A stretch of DNA of 64,000 bases, taken from NCBI GenBank assembly GCA_049890195.1, contig JBMHBY010000007.1:19914-83913 (forward strand), written 5' to 3'. Made by a program: the position numbers and the translations under genes. The notes beneath the pieces were generated by a model, which saw only the letters and a program-made list of their open reading frames with translations, had not been told where the DNA came from and ran no database searches. The stretch is from JAYQKL01 sp049890195 (GTDB lineage Bacteria > Pseudomonadota > Alphaproteobacteria > RS24). Of this stretch, positions 1 through 8,497 are shown in pieces (position 1 is the first letter of the stretch; the number at the start of each line of letters is the position of its first letter).

Positions 1-122
1 CTTTTTTCAGGGCGGACATTCGGGCTGTTGTTCAGCACCCGTGACGCCGTTTTCAGCGACACGCCGGCATGTGCGGCGACCTCCTTGACCGTTACTTTTC
101 CAAGTTTTGTCCTGTCTTGCAT
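1..122 (-). CDS. LacI-family transcriptional regulator, N-terminal part (cut by window edge)
   Basis: Only the first 40 residues lie in the window; the gene continues past position 1. Reading the minus strand from ATG at 122 gives a LacI-type helix-turn-helix: a VTVKEVAAHAGVS segment followed by LKTASRVLNN and SPNVRPEK. This matches the family pattern in which the recognition helix is followed by a hinge entering the minor groove. LacI regulators usually control sugar or nucleoside uptake and catabolism, with a periplasmic-binding-protein-like effector domain that is not visible here. The target cannot be inferred. It is divergent from the tRNA-Met gene. Confidence 0.85.
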   Translation of the reverse strand, partial: MQDRTKLGKVTVKEVAAHAGVSLKTASRVLNNSPNVRPEK

Positions 123-290
123 GCTTCAAGACCTCTCCCTGACAGTTGGCGAAAGTTTATCACAAAACAATCTGGCGGGTAGGGGGTGGTTTCATTTTTG
201 CCAAAAGCGGGGAATTTGTCCGCCAAATCATTTGCAAATCTGCGGGGATATGGTAAATCCAATCCACCCGAACGGCATGACGTTCAGTTT

Positions 291-367
291 GGCGGAGTAG
301 CTCAGCTGGTTAGAGCAGCGGAATCATAATCCGCGTGTCGGGGGTTCGAGTCCCTCCTCCGCTACCA
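291..367 (+). tRNA. tRNA-Met (CAT), elongator type
   Basis: The 77-nt cloverleaf has acceptor GGCGGAG pairing with CTCCGCT (one G-U), D-arm GCTC/GAGC, anticodon stem GCGGA/TCCGC with loop ATCATAA (anticodon CAT), T-arm GGGGG/CCCTC with TTCGAGT loop, and an encoded CCA. The fully paired first acceptor position argues against initiator tRNA. The body resembles alphaproteobacterial elongator tRNA-Met rather than lysidine-modified tRNA-Ile2, although anticodon CAT alone cannot separate them. Confidence 0.93.
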
Positions 368-455
368 ATCTTGAAATTTAAAGTGGTGATGTTCCTATCA
401 CACTTCATAGAGCCGGAAATGGCTTCGGACGTATTCGCACTGACTTTGGCTGAGG

Positions 456-474
456 ACCTTTTGATAAGGTTTTT
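456..474 (+). terminator. weak hairpin downstream of tRNA-Met
   Basis: ACCTT (456-460) and AAGGT (466-470) flank a 5-nt loop and are followed by TTTT. The stem is short, so it may be a weak intrinsic terminator for the tRNA or chance. Confidence 0.25.
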
Positions 475-535
475 CGGTGTTGAGCGCGGGGCTGCAATTT
501 GGTTTACTTGGACATAGCAATTTGAGGAGGGGACC

Positions 536-1063
536 ATGAGCAGAATTTCCATGCCGGAAGAGCAGGTCAACCAAGGGGTTGACCCGGGCAGCCATTACAT
601 TCCGGAAATCACCAAGGCCGCCAATAATTACGCCTATGCAGTCTACAGCCACAGCCGGCTGCCGCTGCGGGTGTTTGAGGGGGCCCGCATTGCCACAGCC
701 GTGCTGAACGGCTGCAAAATCTGCATGAACTGGCGGGCCGCCCGCGATGTGGCGAATATGGGCATCATCGGGGGTGTGGCTGACAATGGCGCGGTGCCGG
801 ATGAAGTGTTCTATCAGGCGGTTCTGCGCGGGGATTACGATGCGTTGGATGCCAAAGAACGTCTGGCCATCACCTATGCCGAAACCATGGCCAATGACCC
901 TCGGGGTCTGTCAGCTGATGAGGGCTTCTGGCAGGAGATGAAAGCAGAATTCTCTGAGGCTGAAATCACGGATCTGACCTATTGCATTTCAATGTGGATG
1001 GGGTTGGGCCGCATGACGCATGTGCTGGGCCTTGATGCCGGCTGCGAAGTGAAACTGGACTGA
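536..1063 (+). CDS. carboxymuconolactone decarboxylase / AhpD-like family protein
   Basis: This 175-residue protein is the single-domain size of the AhpD/CMD superfamily. A CxxC pair (C-K-I-C) sits near residues 62-65 in a helix after EGARIATAVLNG, the place of the redox-active cysteines in AhpD-like proteins. Members are alkylhydroperoxidase partners or gamma-carboxymuconolactone decarboxylases; the CxxC favours a thiol-redox role. A strong Shine-Dalgarno (GAGGAGGGG) lies just before ATG 536. It is followed after 21 bases by the crotonase gene on the same strand, so co-transcription is likely. The substrate is unknown. Confidence 0.8.
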   Translation: MSRISMPEEQVNQGVDPGSHYIPEITKAANNYAYAVYSHSRLPLRVFEGARIATAVLNGCKICMNWRAARDVANMGIIGGVADNGAVPDEVFYQAVLRGDYDALDAKERLAITYAETMANDPRGLSADEGFWQEMKAEFSEAEITDLTYCISMWMGLGRMTHVLGLDAGCEVKLD

Positions 1064-1084
1064 CCTGCCTGTCTTTGCTGCTTA

Positions 1085-1864
1085 ATGACCGATCAACCTG
1101 TTTTACCTGAATGTGTCTCCTTGACAGTCGAGCATGGCTTGGCAGTTGTGACCTTGCGCAGAGGGCAAGGTCATGCCGGCGGCAAGAACCCCCTGTCATT
1201 GGAGGCCATGACCGGCCTGCGTGATGTTGCGCTTTGGCTGAGGGGTGATGTGTCCACACATTGTGTGATTTTGTGTGGGGACCCTGTGTTCACGGTGGGT
1301 GCGGACCTTACTGACGGGAATTTGCAAATCAAGGGGCTGCCTGCGCTGGAGCAAAGGCGGACCCTCAAGGTCGGGCCTGACATGTGCGCCGCTTGGGAGG
1401 CTCTTGAGCAGGTGACCATTTGCGCGATGGAAGGGTTTTGCATCGGCGGTGGGCTGGCTTTGGCTGTCGCCTGCGACTGGCGGATTGCATCAAAGGACTG
1501 CGATATCCGGCTGCCCGAGGTGTCTTTGGGCATGAATATGAGTTGGCAGACCAATCCACGCCTGACATCCTTAATCGGCCCCGCGCGAACAAAACAACTT
1601 GTCATATTGGGCGAGAGTCTGCCGGCAGAGACAGCTTTGGATTGGGGGTTGATTGATTGGGTTTGCGGGTCGGGGGAAACGATAGCGGAAGCCATGAAAA
1701 TTGCCCAAAGGGTGCTTTCGATGCCGCCCCTGCCGGTCAGGATGAGCAAAAAAGCCATCACGGCACATGCATCCCAACTCAATGAGGCGGCCTCCTTGAT
1801 GGACTCCGATCAATTTGCATTACTGGCACTGGGCGGGGTGGATAGTGATGGGGGAAAAACCTAG
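1085..1864 (+). CDS. enoyl-CoA hydratase/isomerase (crotonase) family protein
   Basis: A crotonase fold of 259 residues. The oxyanion-hole segments are visible: GDPVFTVGADL (about 65-75) and GGGLALAVACD (121-131), followed by LPEVSLG (143-149). In classical enoyl-CoA hydratases one catalytic Glu lies two residues after the GGG and the second lies in the PE motif. Here the first position is Ala125 and only Glu145 remains, so isomerase or another crotonase chemistry is more likely than simple hydration. It lies between the AhpD-like gene and the flavoprotein, probably in one catabolic unit. No clear ribosome site precedes ATG 1085. Confidence 0.85.
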   Translation: MTDQPVLPECVSLTVEHGLAVVTLRRGQGHAGGKNPLSLEAMTGLRDVALWLRGDVSTHCVILCGDPVFTVGADLTDGNLQIKGLPALEQRRTLKVGPDMCAAWEALEQVTICAMEGFCIGGGLALAVACDWRIASKDCDIRLPEVSLGMNMSWQTNPRLTSLIGPARTKQLVILGESLPAETALDWGLIDWVCGSGETIAEAMKIAQRVLSMPPLPVRMSKKAITAHASQLNEAASLMDSDQFALLALGGVDSDGGKT

Positions 1865-2034
1865 CTGACCTTTTAAAAATGTCAGGAATTGATAAATCAA
1901 AACCTGCATCGGAATTTGGCGTCATTAAGTCTCATTGACAACAGGCTGAGTTTTAAAACAATATCGTGCAACAGTGATGTTATGGCCCGGAGCAATGGAC
2001 CGGTCCTGAGAGCAGCAGATAAGGAATGGGGAAA

Positions 2035-3726
2035 ATGCAAAGCAATTGGGATAAAGAAGTTGATGTTTTGGTTGTCGGCTCCGGTGCCGGCGGCATGATG
2101 AATGCCTTGGTTGCAGCGCATTACAACAATGAGGTTCTGATTGTTGAAAAGGCCGATTTGTGGGGCGGGTCGTCCGCCACATCCGGTGCCGGCATCTGGA
2201 TTCCCGGCAGTGATCAGGCACGGGAGGCCGGTTTTGAAGATAATCTGGATGATGCCTTCAAATATGTCCGTGCCCTCTCAAAGGATAACGTCCCGGATGA
2301 AAACATCCGCGCCTATGTCAATGAAGCCGCTCCCATGTTGCGCTGGATGGGTGAACACACGGAAATCATCTATGCCGCCTTCCCTTACCCGGATTATCAC
2401 GCCGAAAACCCCGGCGGGTCTCCGACCGGTTTCCGCACGCACATGCCGATGCCGATGGATGGTCGCAAACTCGGCAGTGATGTGCGGACATTGCGCTTCG
2501 CCAACCCCGCCGCCAGCCTGTTCGGGTATTTGAACTGGCACTTTGACGAAACCTATGCCCTGTTGTACCGGGCCAAAGGCTGGTGGTTGATGCTGACCAA
2601 AATGCTGGCCAAATACTGGCTGGACCTGCCCTTCCGCCTGACCTCCAGAAAAGACCGGCGCCTGACGCTCGGCAATTCCCTGGCCGGTGGGTTGCGGCTG
2701 GCCCTGAAAGAGAAGAATGTCCCGCTCTGGCTGGAAACCCCTTTGGTCGATCTGGTCAAGGACGGCGATGCGGTGACAGGTGCTGTCGTCACGCATAAGG
2801 GGAAGGAAATGCGTATCAGGGCCCGTAAAGGCGTGGTGCTGGCCGCCGGCGGCTTTGACAAAAGCGGCGAAATGCGCGGTGAGAACGCCCCCCTTTATCC
2901 GGAGGCCGTGCTGTCCGGCGGCGTGACCAGCAATACCGGCGACAGCATCCGTGCCGGCATGTCCATTGGCGCCAAAACCATGAACATGCATTCAACCTGG
3001 GCGGCGCCGGTTTTCCATGTGCCCGGCGAGGACCGCGGGCGCCTGTCAACCATGGAGCGCTCCTTACCCGGAAGCATCATGGTCAACCAGAAGGGCAAGC
3101 GTTATCTCAACGAGGCTGCCTCCTATCATGTGACCGGACAGGATATGGCGAAACGGGCCTTGGAGGAGGGGGATGCCTCACCAAGCTATATGATTTTCGA
3201 TCACACCTACCGGCACCTTTATGCCATGGGGCCGCTTTATCCGCTTATGCCGCTCTGGCTGCATAACCGTCATATCCGCTCCATTGTGTCCAAAGCCCGC
3301 ACGATTGAGGATCTGGCCAGGAAAATCAATATCGATCCTGCCGCTTTGTCTGAAACGGTCAAGCGTTTCAACAGCTTTGCCGCCAATGGGGAGGATCCGG
3401 ATTTCCACAGGGGTGAGGCGGCCTATGACCAGATGTATGGTGACCCGCGCAATCAGCCCAATCCGTGTCTGCGTCCGATTGAAAACGGCCCGTTTTACGC
3501 CATGCCGATTTATCCCGGCGACATCGGGACGAATGGCGGCATGGTGACCAATGAAAAGGCTCAGGTCATTGGCGAAAACGACCAGCCGATAGACGGTCTA
3601 TATGCCATCGGCAACAATGCCGCCTCATCCATGGGGGAGAGCTATCCTGGCGCCGGTGTCACCATCGGACCGGCTTTGACCTTCGGGTATATTGCGGCAC
3701 GCCACATGTCGGGATCCAACGACTGA
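2035..3726 (+). CDS. FAD-dependent oxidoreductase, 3-ketosteroid-delta1-dehydrogenase-like
   Basis: The 563-residue flavoprotein belongs to the fumarate-reductase/KstD (FAD_binding_2) superfamily. The dinucleotide motif GSGAGG is at residues 15-20, followed by an acidic VEKAD and WGGSSATSGAG. Near the C-terminus SYPGAGVTIGP matches the KstD segment with the catalytic Tyr and the oxyanion Gly, and PDYHAENPGG resembles the region of the first active-site Tyr. These features favour flavin-dependent 1,2-dehydrogenation of a cyclic ketone over succinate or fumarate chemistry, though steroid specificity is inferred. ATG 2035 is preferred because AAGGA (2021-2025) is 9 nt upstream; the earlier ATG at 2026 abuts that site. 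Confidence 0.85.
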   Translation: MQSNWDKEVDVLVVGSGAGGMMNALVAAHYNNEVLIVEKADLWGGSSATSGAGIWIPGSDQAREAGFEDNLDDAFKYVRALSKDNVPDENIRAYVNEAAPMLRWMGEHTEIIYAAFPYPDYHAENPGGSPTGFRTHMPMPMDGRKLGSDVRTLRFANPAASLFGYLNWHFDETYALLYRAKGWWLMLTKMLAKYWLDLPFRLTSRKDRRLTLGNSLAGGLRLALKEKNVPLWLETPLVDLVKDGDAVTGAVVTHKGKEMRIRARKGVVLAAGGFDKSGEMRGENAPLYPEAVLSGGVTSNTGDSIRAGMSIGAKTMNMHSTWAAPVFHVPGEDRGRLSTMERSLPGSIMVNQKGKRYLNEAASYHVTGQDMAKRALEEGDASPSYMIFDHTYRHLYAMGPLYPLMPLWLHNRHIRSIVSKARTIEDLARKINIDPAALSETVKRFNSFAANGEDPDFHRGEAAYDQMYGDPRNQPNPCLRPIENGPFYAMPIYPGDIGTNGGMVTNEKAQVIGENDQPIDGLYAIGNNAASSMGESYPGAGVTIGPALTFGYIAARHMSGSND

Positions 3727-3750
3727 TTGGTCGGTTCGGCGTTCGGCGTC

Positions 3751-4734
3751 TCACATTTTCAAATTGGCTTTGATGTCCTCAATGAAGCGGACCATGGCCG
3801 CACTGACCTCTGCCGAGCGTTCCAGTTGCACCAGATGACCGGCGGCGGGCACCATTTCGATTTTGCGCAAATCCGGGAATTGGCGTTTCATCAGGCTGAT
3901 CGGATCATCCCCGTGAAACCCTTTCAGATCAACATCATGTTCACTGCCAAGGAAATAGGCCGGCACGTCACTGACAAGGTTATGGGTTGTTTGGCGCTCC
4001 GCCCATTTGATGTCCATCGAGCGATACCAGTTCAAGCCACCTTTGAAACCGGAGGCGCGGTAGCTGTCTATGAACACCTGCATATCCTGGGCTGACAACC
4101 AGTCCCAGGGCAGGGGCGGCGCCGGGGACAGGGCGTCAATATAATGCGTGCCCTTGGGGAAGTTGAAGGTTTCAAAATAATCTCCGCCGGCGCTCAAGGC
4201 CCAAAACACTTTCGGGAAAAACGCGTCAACCCGTTCCAGCAAATCGGCGTCCGCCTCATCCGCCTGCTCGCAGAAGTAATTGATGTGCAGGAAGTGGTCT
4301 TTGCCCATTTCCCTGTACTCCGCCAGCGGGGCCATGTCAGGGTTATGCGGCGCAGCGGGGTTTTCAAGCCCGATGACGGCAATTACCTTGTCAGGGTGTC
4401 TGAGCGCGAGGTCGTAACAGGCGAAAACACCGAAATCCAGACCTGAAAACACGGCCCGCTCCAGCCCAAGGTGTGCCAGAAGCCCCAACAGGTCACTGCA
4501 GACGTTTTCCACGCTATACGCCTCAACTGCCTCCGGCGCGGAGGTCTCCCCCATGCCCCGCATATCCGGCACAATGACCCGGCATCCGGCATTTACCAGA
4601 GGTTGTATCTGGCGGTTCCAGCTGTACCAGGTATGCGGAAAGCCATGGCATAAGATGACCGGCAAACCGTCCCCTTGCTCAACATAATGCATGTTGATGT
4701 CATTGATTTGGGCGTTGTGGTGCATCAGTGGCAT
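3751..4734 (-). CDS. alpha/beta hydrolase, epoxide-hydrolase-like
   Basis: A 327-residue alpha/beta-hydrolase. The HGFP oxyanion motif is at residues 30-33 and the nucleophile elbow reads G-L-D-F-G with Asp100. An aspartate nucleophile is typical of epoxide hydrolases and haloalkane dehalogenases rather than serine esterases. A later GSEHDVD supplies a likely acid and AAGHLVQLE the catalytic His. HGxP before an Asp nucleophile favours epoxide hydrolase. ATG at 4734 is chosen because AGGAGGG lies directly upstream on the minus strand; an in-frame start at 4758 lacks such a site. It converges on the KstD-like gene and may act in the same pathway. Confidence 0.82.
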   Translation of the reverse strand: MPLMHHNAQINDINMHYVEQGDGLPVILCHGFPHTWYSWNRQIQPLVNAGCRVIVPDMRGMGETSAPEAVEAYSVENVCSDLLGLLAHLGLERAVFSGLDFGVFACYDLALRHPDKVIAVIGLENPAAPHNPDMAPLAEYREMGKDHFLHINYFCEQADEADADLLERVDAFFPKVFWALSAGGDYFETFNFPKGTHYIDALSPAPPLPWDWLSAQDMQVFIDSYRASGFKGGLNWYRSMDIKWAERQTTHNLVSDVPAYFLGSEHDVDLKGFHGDDPISLMKRQFPDLRKIEMVPAAGHLVQLERSAEVSAAMVRFIEDIKANLKM

Positions 4735-4930
4735 GTGTCCCTCCTGGTTTGAGATCAAGAGTATGGAAATTTCGGACCCTTTGGCAAGGTAATGTCATTT
4801 AAAAATGAAAAAATATAAAAAAATATATATTTATCAGTGGTTTGGATAAATTTTCCGATATGCTATCCAATATGATAGGGATGTATTTTTTTCTGAAAAA
4901 AATCAAATTTTTTCGAATTTTTGGCTTGTC

Positions 4931-4958
4931 TTGACAAAATGTCGCACTAGTTTTGAAT
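4931..4958 (+). promoter_or_regulatory. candidate sigma70 promoter of proteorhodopsin
   Basis: TTGACA (4931-4936) is followed after 16 nt by TTGAAT (4953-4958; 4/6 to consensus) in a markedly AT-rich intergenic region. It lies about 45 nt before the proteorhodopsin ATG, whose ribosome site is GGGAGG. The -10 is imperfect. Confidence 0.5.
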
Positions 4959-5003
4959 TTGTGCGTAATTTAAATCGATTTTTTGCGTAGGGAGGCATTT
5001 TAA

Positions 5004-5768
5004 ATGCGTAAACTTTACAATTCACTTAAATTTTCAATGGGTGCTCTTGCCCTGACAGCAGTGCCGAACATGGCTTCTGCTGCTGAAACACTCCGGCCGG
5101 ACGATTTTGTCGGCATCAGCTTCTGGCTGATTTCGATGGCCCTGGTCGGCGCAACAGTGTTTTTCTTCATTGAGCGTGACCGCGTGTCATCAAAATGGAA
5201 AACATCACTGACTGTTTCAGGTCTGGTCACACTGATCGCCGCCGTACATTACTTCTATATGCGTGATGTATGGGTATCCACCGGTGATACACCGACCGTC
5301 TATCGTTACATTGACTGGCTGCTGACTGTGCCGCTGCTGATGATCGAGTTCTACTTGATCCTGACAGCCATCACAGCCGTTGCTGCCGGCGTCTTCTGGC
5401 GTCTGATTGTCTTCACGACACTGATGCTGGTCTTCGGTTACCTTGGCGAAGCAGGCTACATGAACGCAACCGCTGGTTTCGTTCTGGGCATGATCGCTTG
5501 GTTTATCGTGCTGTACGAAATCTTTGCCGGCGAAGCCAGCAAAGTCTCTGCAGAAAGCGCAAGCCCGACAGTCCAGAGTGCATTCAACACAATGCGCTGG
5601 ATTGTGACCATCGGCTGGGCCATCTACCCGCTCGGTTACGCACTGGGCTACATGGCCGGCACTGTGGACATGGATACATTGAACATTGTCTACAACCTGG
5701 CTGACGTTCTGAACAAGATCGCATTTGGTCTGATCATCTGGAACGTTGCTGTGCAGGAATCTGCATAA
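5004..5768 (+). CDS. proteorhodopsin, green-absorbing proton-pump type
   Basis: A 254-residue seven-helix type-1 rhodopsin with an N-terminal signal peptide ending near ASA (about residue 26). Key positions match proteorhodopsin with an offset of 7: His82 (H75), Asp104 (Schiff-base acceptor D97), Thr108, Glu115 (donor E108) and Lys238 (retinal-binding K231). D-T-E is the outward proton-pump signature. The tuning position (105 in the reference) is Leu112, predicting green rather than blue absorption. The gene appears monocistronic, with its own promoter region and a strong terminator. No carotenoid or blh/15,15'-dioxygenase gene is in the window, so retinal must come from elsewhere. Confidence 0.98.
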   Translation: MRKLYNSLKFSMGALALTAVPNMASAAETLRPDDFVGISFWLISMALVGATVFFFIERDRVSSKWKTSLTVSGLVTLIAAVHYFYMRDVWVSTGDTPTVYRYIDWLLTVPLLMIEFYLILTAITAVAAGVFWRLIVFTTLMLVFGYLGEAGYMNATAGFVLGMIAWFIVLYEIFAGEASKVSAESASPTVQSAFNTMRWIVTIGWAIYPLGYALGYMAGTVDMDTLNIVYNLADVLNKIAFGLIIWNVAVQESA

Positions 5769-5793
5769 GCTTTCCAACAACGCACATTTACGG

Positions 5794-5822
5794 CGGGGGT
5801 GCTTCGGCACCCCCGTTTTTTT
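5794..5822 (+). terminator. Rho-independent terminator of proteorhodopsin
   Basis: A 9-bp GC-rich stem (CGGGGGTGC with GCACCCCCG) closed by a TTCG tetraloop is followed by seven T residues. It lies 26 nt after the rhodopsin stop codon. Confidence 0.95.
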
Positions 5823-5984
5823 GTGCCTTCAGACAAGGTGAAAATTGCTTCATGATGTGAATCGGTTAAGTTTGATACATAGTTAAAGGCTCGGTATTCA
5901 TCGGCTGGATTGCATGTCCACGAACGGACGGCTGAGATTTTGAGTTTCTGGCGTAGTTTTTGAGTTTTTGGAGGTCGTAAACCC

Positions 5985-6695
5985 ATGTCAAAGTCCATCA
6001 CACCCACTGATTGTTCCTGCACAGGTCTGAACCGGCGACACTTCATTCTGGCCGGACTGTCAGCAACGCTTGTGGCCTCCAAGGGTCTGGCTGACGGGCA
6101 TGGGGAAAAAGCCCGTCTGATAGCCGGCTCAGTCAAAGCCAACGGAAAGCCTGTGTCGGGCGGGACAAATCTTTCAGGTAAAGGCTTCAAACTGGTCACG
6201 GAAAAGGACGCCGCCATCGCCGCGATTGGCGGCAATGTCTTTCTGCTGTCGCCGGAGACTGAAGTTGATTTCGCCATGGATGGTGACAACAGGTTTTCGG
6301 GTTTCAAAATAGCTTTGGGAGCGGTGCACAGTGTGTTCACCCCCAAAACCGGAGCCCGCCAGATTGAAACGCCGCATGCGACCATTGGTATTCGCGGCAC
6401 CGGCCATTATGTCGAGGTGCAGCCAAGCTTCAACCGAACCTACAGTTGTTGCTGTTACGGGGGCATTGATCTGGTGAACAAGGCGTCCGGGAAACAAGTT
6501 TCGCAAAACACCGCTTATCATGAGGCGCGAATCCTTACAGCCGACGGCGAAATCGGCGCGGCACCCTATGACGTGCCGTTGAATCATTATGATGACAGTC
6601 TTGTGTATCTGGAGTCGCTTGCCGGCCGAAACCCGCACTGGACCTTACCGGGCGGGGAACTGATTTTCCTTTCCCCCACCCCCTTGCCGAAATAG
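5985..6695 (+). CDS. Tat-exported FecR-domain-like protein
   Basis: The 236-residue product begins with a twin-arginine signal (NRRHF at 16-20, then a hydrophobic stretch ending ASKGLADG), so export in folded form is predicted. The mature part has the beta-rich FecR-like pattern: VTEKDAAIAAIGGNVFLLSPETEV, then a PHATIGIRGTGHYVEV block, the conserved IRGT region of FecR domains. A C-C-C run follows at about residue 155 (YSCCCYGG), which is unusual and could be a metal site or disulfide cluster. No FecI sigma factor or TonB receptor is adjacent, so classical FecR anti-sigma signalling is not supported. The ClC gene follows 71 nt downstream. Confidence 0.7.
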   Translation: MSKSITPTDCSCTGLNRRHFILAGLSATLVASKGLADGHGEKARLIAGSVKANGKPVSGGTNLSGKGFKLVTEKDAAIAAIGGNVFLLSPETEVDFAMDGDNRFSGFKIALGAVHSVFTPKTGARQIETPHATIGIRGTGHYVEVQPSFNRTYSCCCYGGIDLVNKASGKQVSQNTAYHEARILTADGEIGAAPYDVPLNHYDDSLVYLESLAGRNPHWTLPGGELIFLSPTPLPK

Positions 6696-6766
6696 GTCTG
6701 AGCCGGAAAAAGCTGGTTTAAACTCCTGTTTTCTGTCAGATTGTAGGCGGAAAAGAGGCCTGATGC

Positions 6767-8497
6767 ATGCCGACTGGCGTAACATTTAAGACAGAGCAAA
6801 AAATCTCAGGAAACAGGCTTTATCTGGGGCTTTCCGTGGTCATGGGCGTTGCCGGCGCGTTTGCGGCGCTTGGTTTTAAAACCCTGATTGCTTTTTTCAA
6901 CAACAGGGTTTCCGGCATGAGCGGAAATCTGAAAGAAACCCACGAAATTGGCTTTATAGGTCTGCAGGGGGCTGGGGTGCTTGCGGTGATGCTGCTGGGC
7001 TTTGCCGGGCTGATTGCGTTTGTGATTTTCACCGGCAAACTGAAACGGTTTCACGGTGTTGCCGACACGATAGAGGGGGCCAGGCGCCCTGACGCACAGG
7101 TGGACGTCAAGGACGGGGTCCTTTCGACACTGGTTGCCAGCCTGTCCATCGCCGGTGGCGCACCGGTCGGTCAATACGGACCGCTTGTGCATCTTGGAGC
7201 GACCTTGGCTTCAGCGGTCTCCAAACTCGGCAATCTGCCCCGTAACGCCTCTGAAACCCTTTTGGCATGCGGGGTCGCCGGAGCCATTTCCGCTGCGTTC
7301 GGAGCACCGATAGCCGCTGTTTTGTTTGTCCATGAAGCGGTGTTGCGTCACTTTTCCTTGCGCACATTTGCGCCGGTCACCGTCGCCTCGGTCATGGCCT
7401 ATGTCGTCATGCAGAATTTTTTTCCAACCGCGCCTTTTCTCCCGGCCATTAATCTTGCCGTCGCAGATCCGTCGTCGGTTCTGGTTCTGGTGTTGATTGG
7501 CCTGGGTGCCGGGGGGTTGGCAAGTCTGTTCATGAAGACATGCCTGGGGTTTGAAACAGCCGCACCAAGGATGGGTCTGCCACTTTGGGCGCTGCCTTTC
7601 ATCGGTGCCCTGATGTTGTTTGTGGTCGGTATTTTTGTGCCGCAGCTTTTGGGAACCAACATCAACATCATGCATCTGGCGATTGCCGGTCACATCGGCA
7701 TGACGGAACTTGTCGTGTTTTGCCTTGGCAAGCTTGTGCTGGCGGCTTTGTCCATCGCTTTCGGGTTTTATGCCGGGGTATTCGCGCCGGCCCTTTTCAT
7801 TGGGGTCATGTTCGGTGCTTTGGTGGGGCAGTTGGGCGTGTTGTCGGCATTTGTGCCGGCCGAAACCGTTGGTTTGTTTGCCCTGGCCGGCATGGGGGCG
7901 GTCATCTCCTCCACGATTGGCGCACCGATCAGCACTATTCTGATTGTTCTGGAACTCACCGGGGATTATGCGACCACGATTGGGGTGACGGTTTCCGTGG
8001 TGTTTTCAAGCCTTGTGTCGACCCGGCTTTTCGGCCGGTCACTGTTTGACCGCAAACTGTTGGCGCGGGGGTTTGACATGTCACTGAGCCGGGGCAATTA
8101 CAAACTCTCTCAGATGTCTGTGAAATCTCTCATTTCTCAGGCCTATTGCCGGCTTGATATCAGACAAAACCGGGATGAGATGCTCGGTGTGATGGCCCGG
8201 AAAGGGTTTTCAGAGGGTTATGTTCTGGACGATGAGGGCAACCTCGCCGGCAAAGTCAAGCTGTCGGGTCTGCTTGCACAATCCGAGGGGGATGACCCTT
8301 TGGAGGATCAGGAGTTCACTGTCCTGCTCAGCCGTCTGTCCGTTCTCGAGGCCATGGCAGCCTTGACGGATTTTGTCGGTGAAAGCCTGCCGGTTGTTGA
8401 TGAGGAGGGGGCGTTTCTTGGGGTTGTCACGGAAGGGGCTGTGTTCAGTTATTATCTGGACATTTCCGACCAGAGTCATGCGGAGGAGACGCGATGA
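6767..8497 (+). CDS. ClC-family chloride channel/transporter with C-terminal CBS pair
   Basis: A 576-residue ClC protein: membrane part about residues 15-435 and two CBS-like segments about 450-570. Family motifs are GGAPVGQYGPLVHLG (about 130-144), FGAPIAAVLFVHEA (178-191) and GFYAGVFAPALFIG. Aligned with E. coli ClC-ec1, the external gating Glu of G-R-E-G-P is Tyr137 (G-Q-Y-G-P) and the internal proton Glu203 is Ala191 (Glu190 corresponds to Glu202). Losing both glutamates argues against Cl-/H+ exchange and for passive conduction or altered selectivity. It overlaps rpoN by 4 bp (ATGA). Confidence 0.9.
   Translation: MPTGVTFKTEQKISGNRLYLGLSVVMGVAGAFAALGFKTLIAFFNNRVSGMSGNLKETHEIGFIGLQGAGVLAVMLLGFAGLIAFVIFTGKLKRFHGVADTIEGARRPDAQVDVKDGVLSTLVASLSIAGGAPVGQYGPLVHLGATLASAVSKLGNLPRNASETLLACGVAGAISAAFGAPIAAVLFVHEAVLRHFSLRTFAPVTVASVMAYVVMQNFFPTAPFLPAINLAVADPSSVLVLVLIGLGAGGLASLFMKTCLGFETAAPRMGLPLWALPFIGALMLFVVGIFVPQLLGTNINIMHLAIAGHIGMTELVVFCLGKLVLAALSIAFGFYAGVFAPALFIGVMFGALVGQLGVLSAFVPAETVGLFALAGMGAVISSTIGAPISTILIVLELTGDYATTIGVTVSVVFSSLVSTRLFGRSLFDRKLLARGFDMSLSRGNYKLSQMSVKSLISQAYCRLDIRQNRDEMLGVMARKGFSEGYVLDDEGNLAGKVKLSGLLAQSEGDDPLEDQEFTVLLSRLSVLEAMAALTDFVGESLPVVDEEGAFLGVVTEGAVFSYYLDISDQSHAEETR

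Noticed and set aside
5217..5810. Minus-strand, cysteine-rich frame opposite proteorhodopsin
   Set aside because: Composition artefact of the antisense rhodopsin sequence; the Cys-rich look comes from GCA codons read in reverse.
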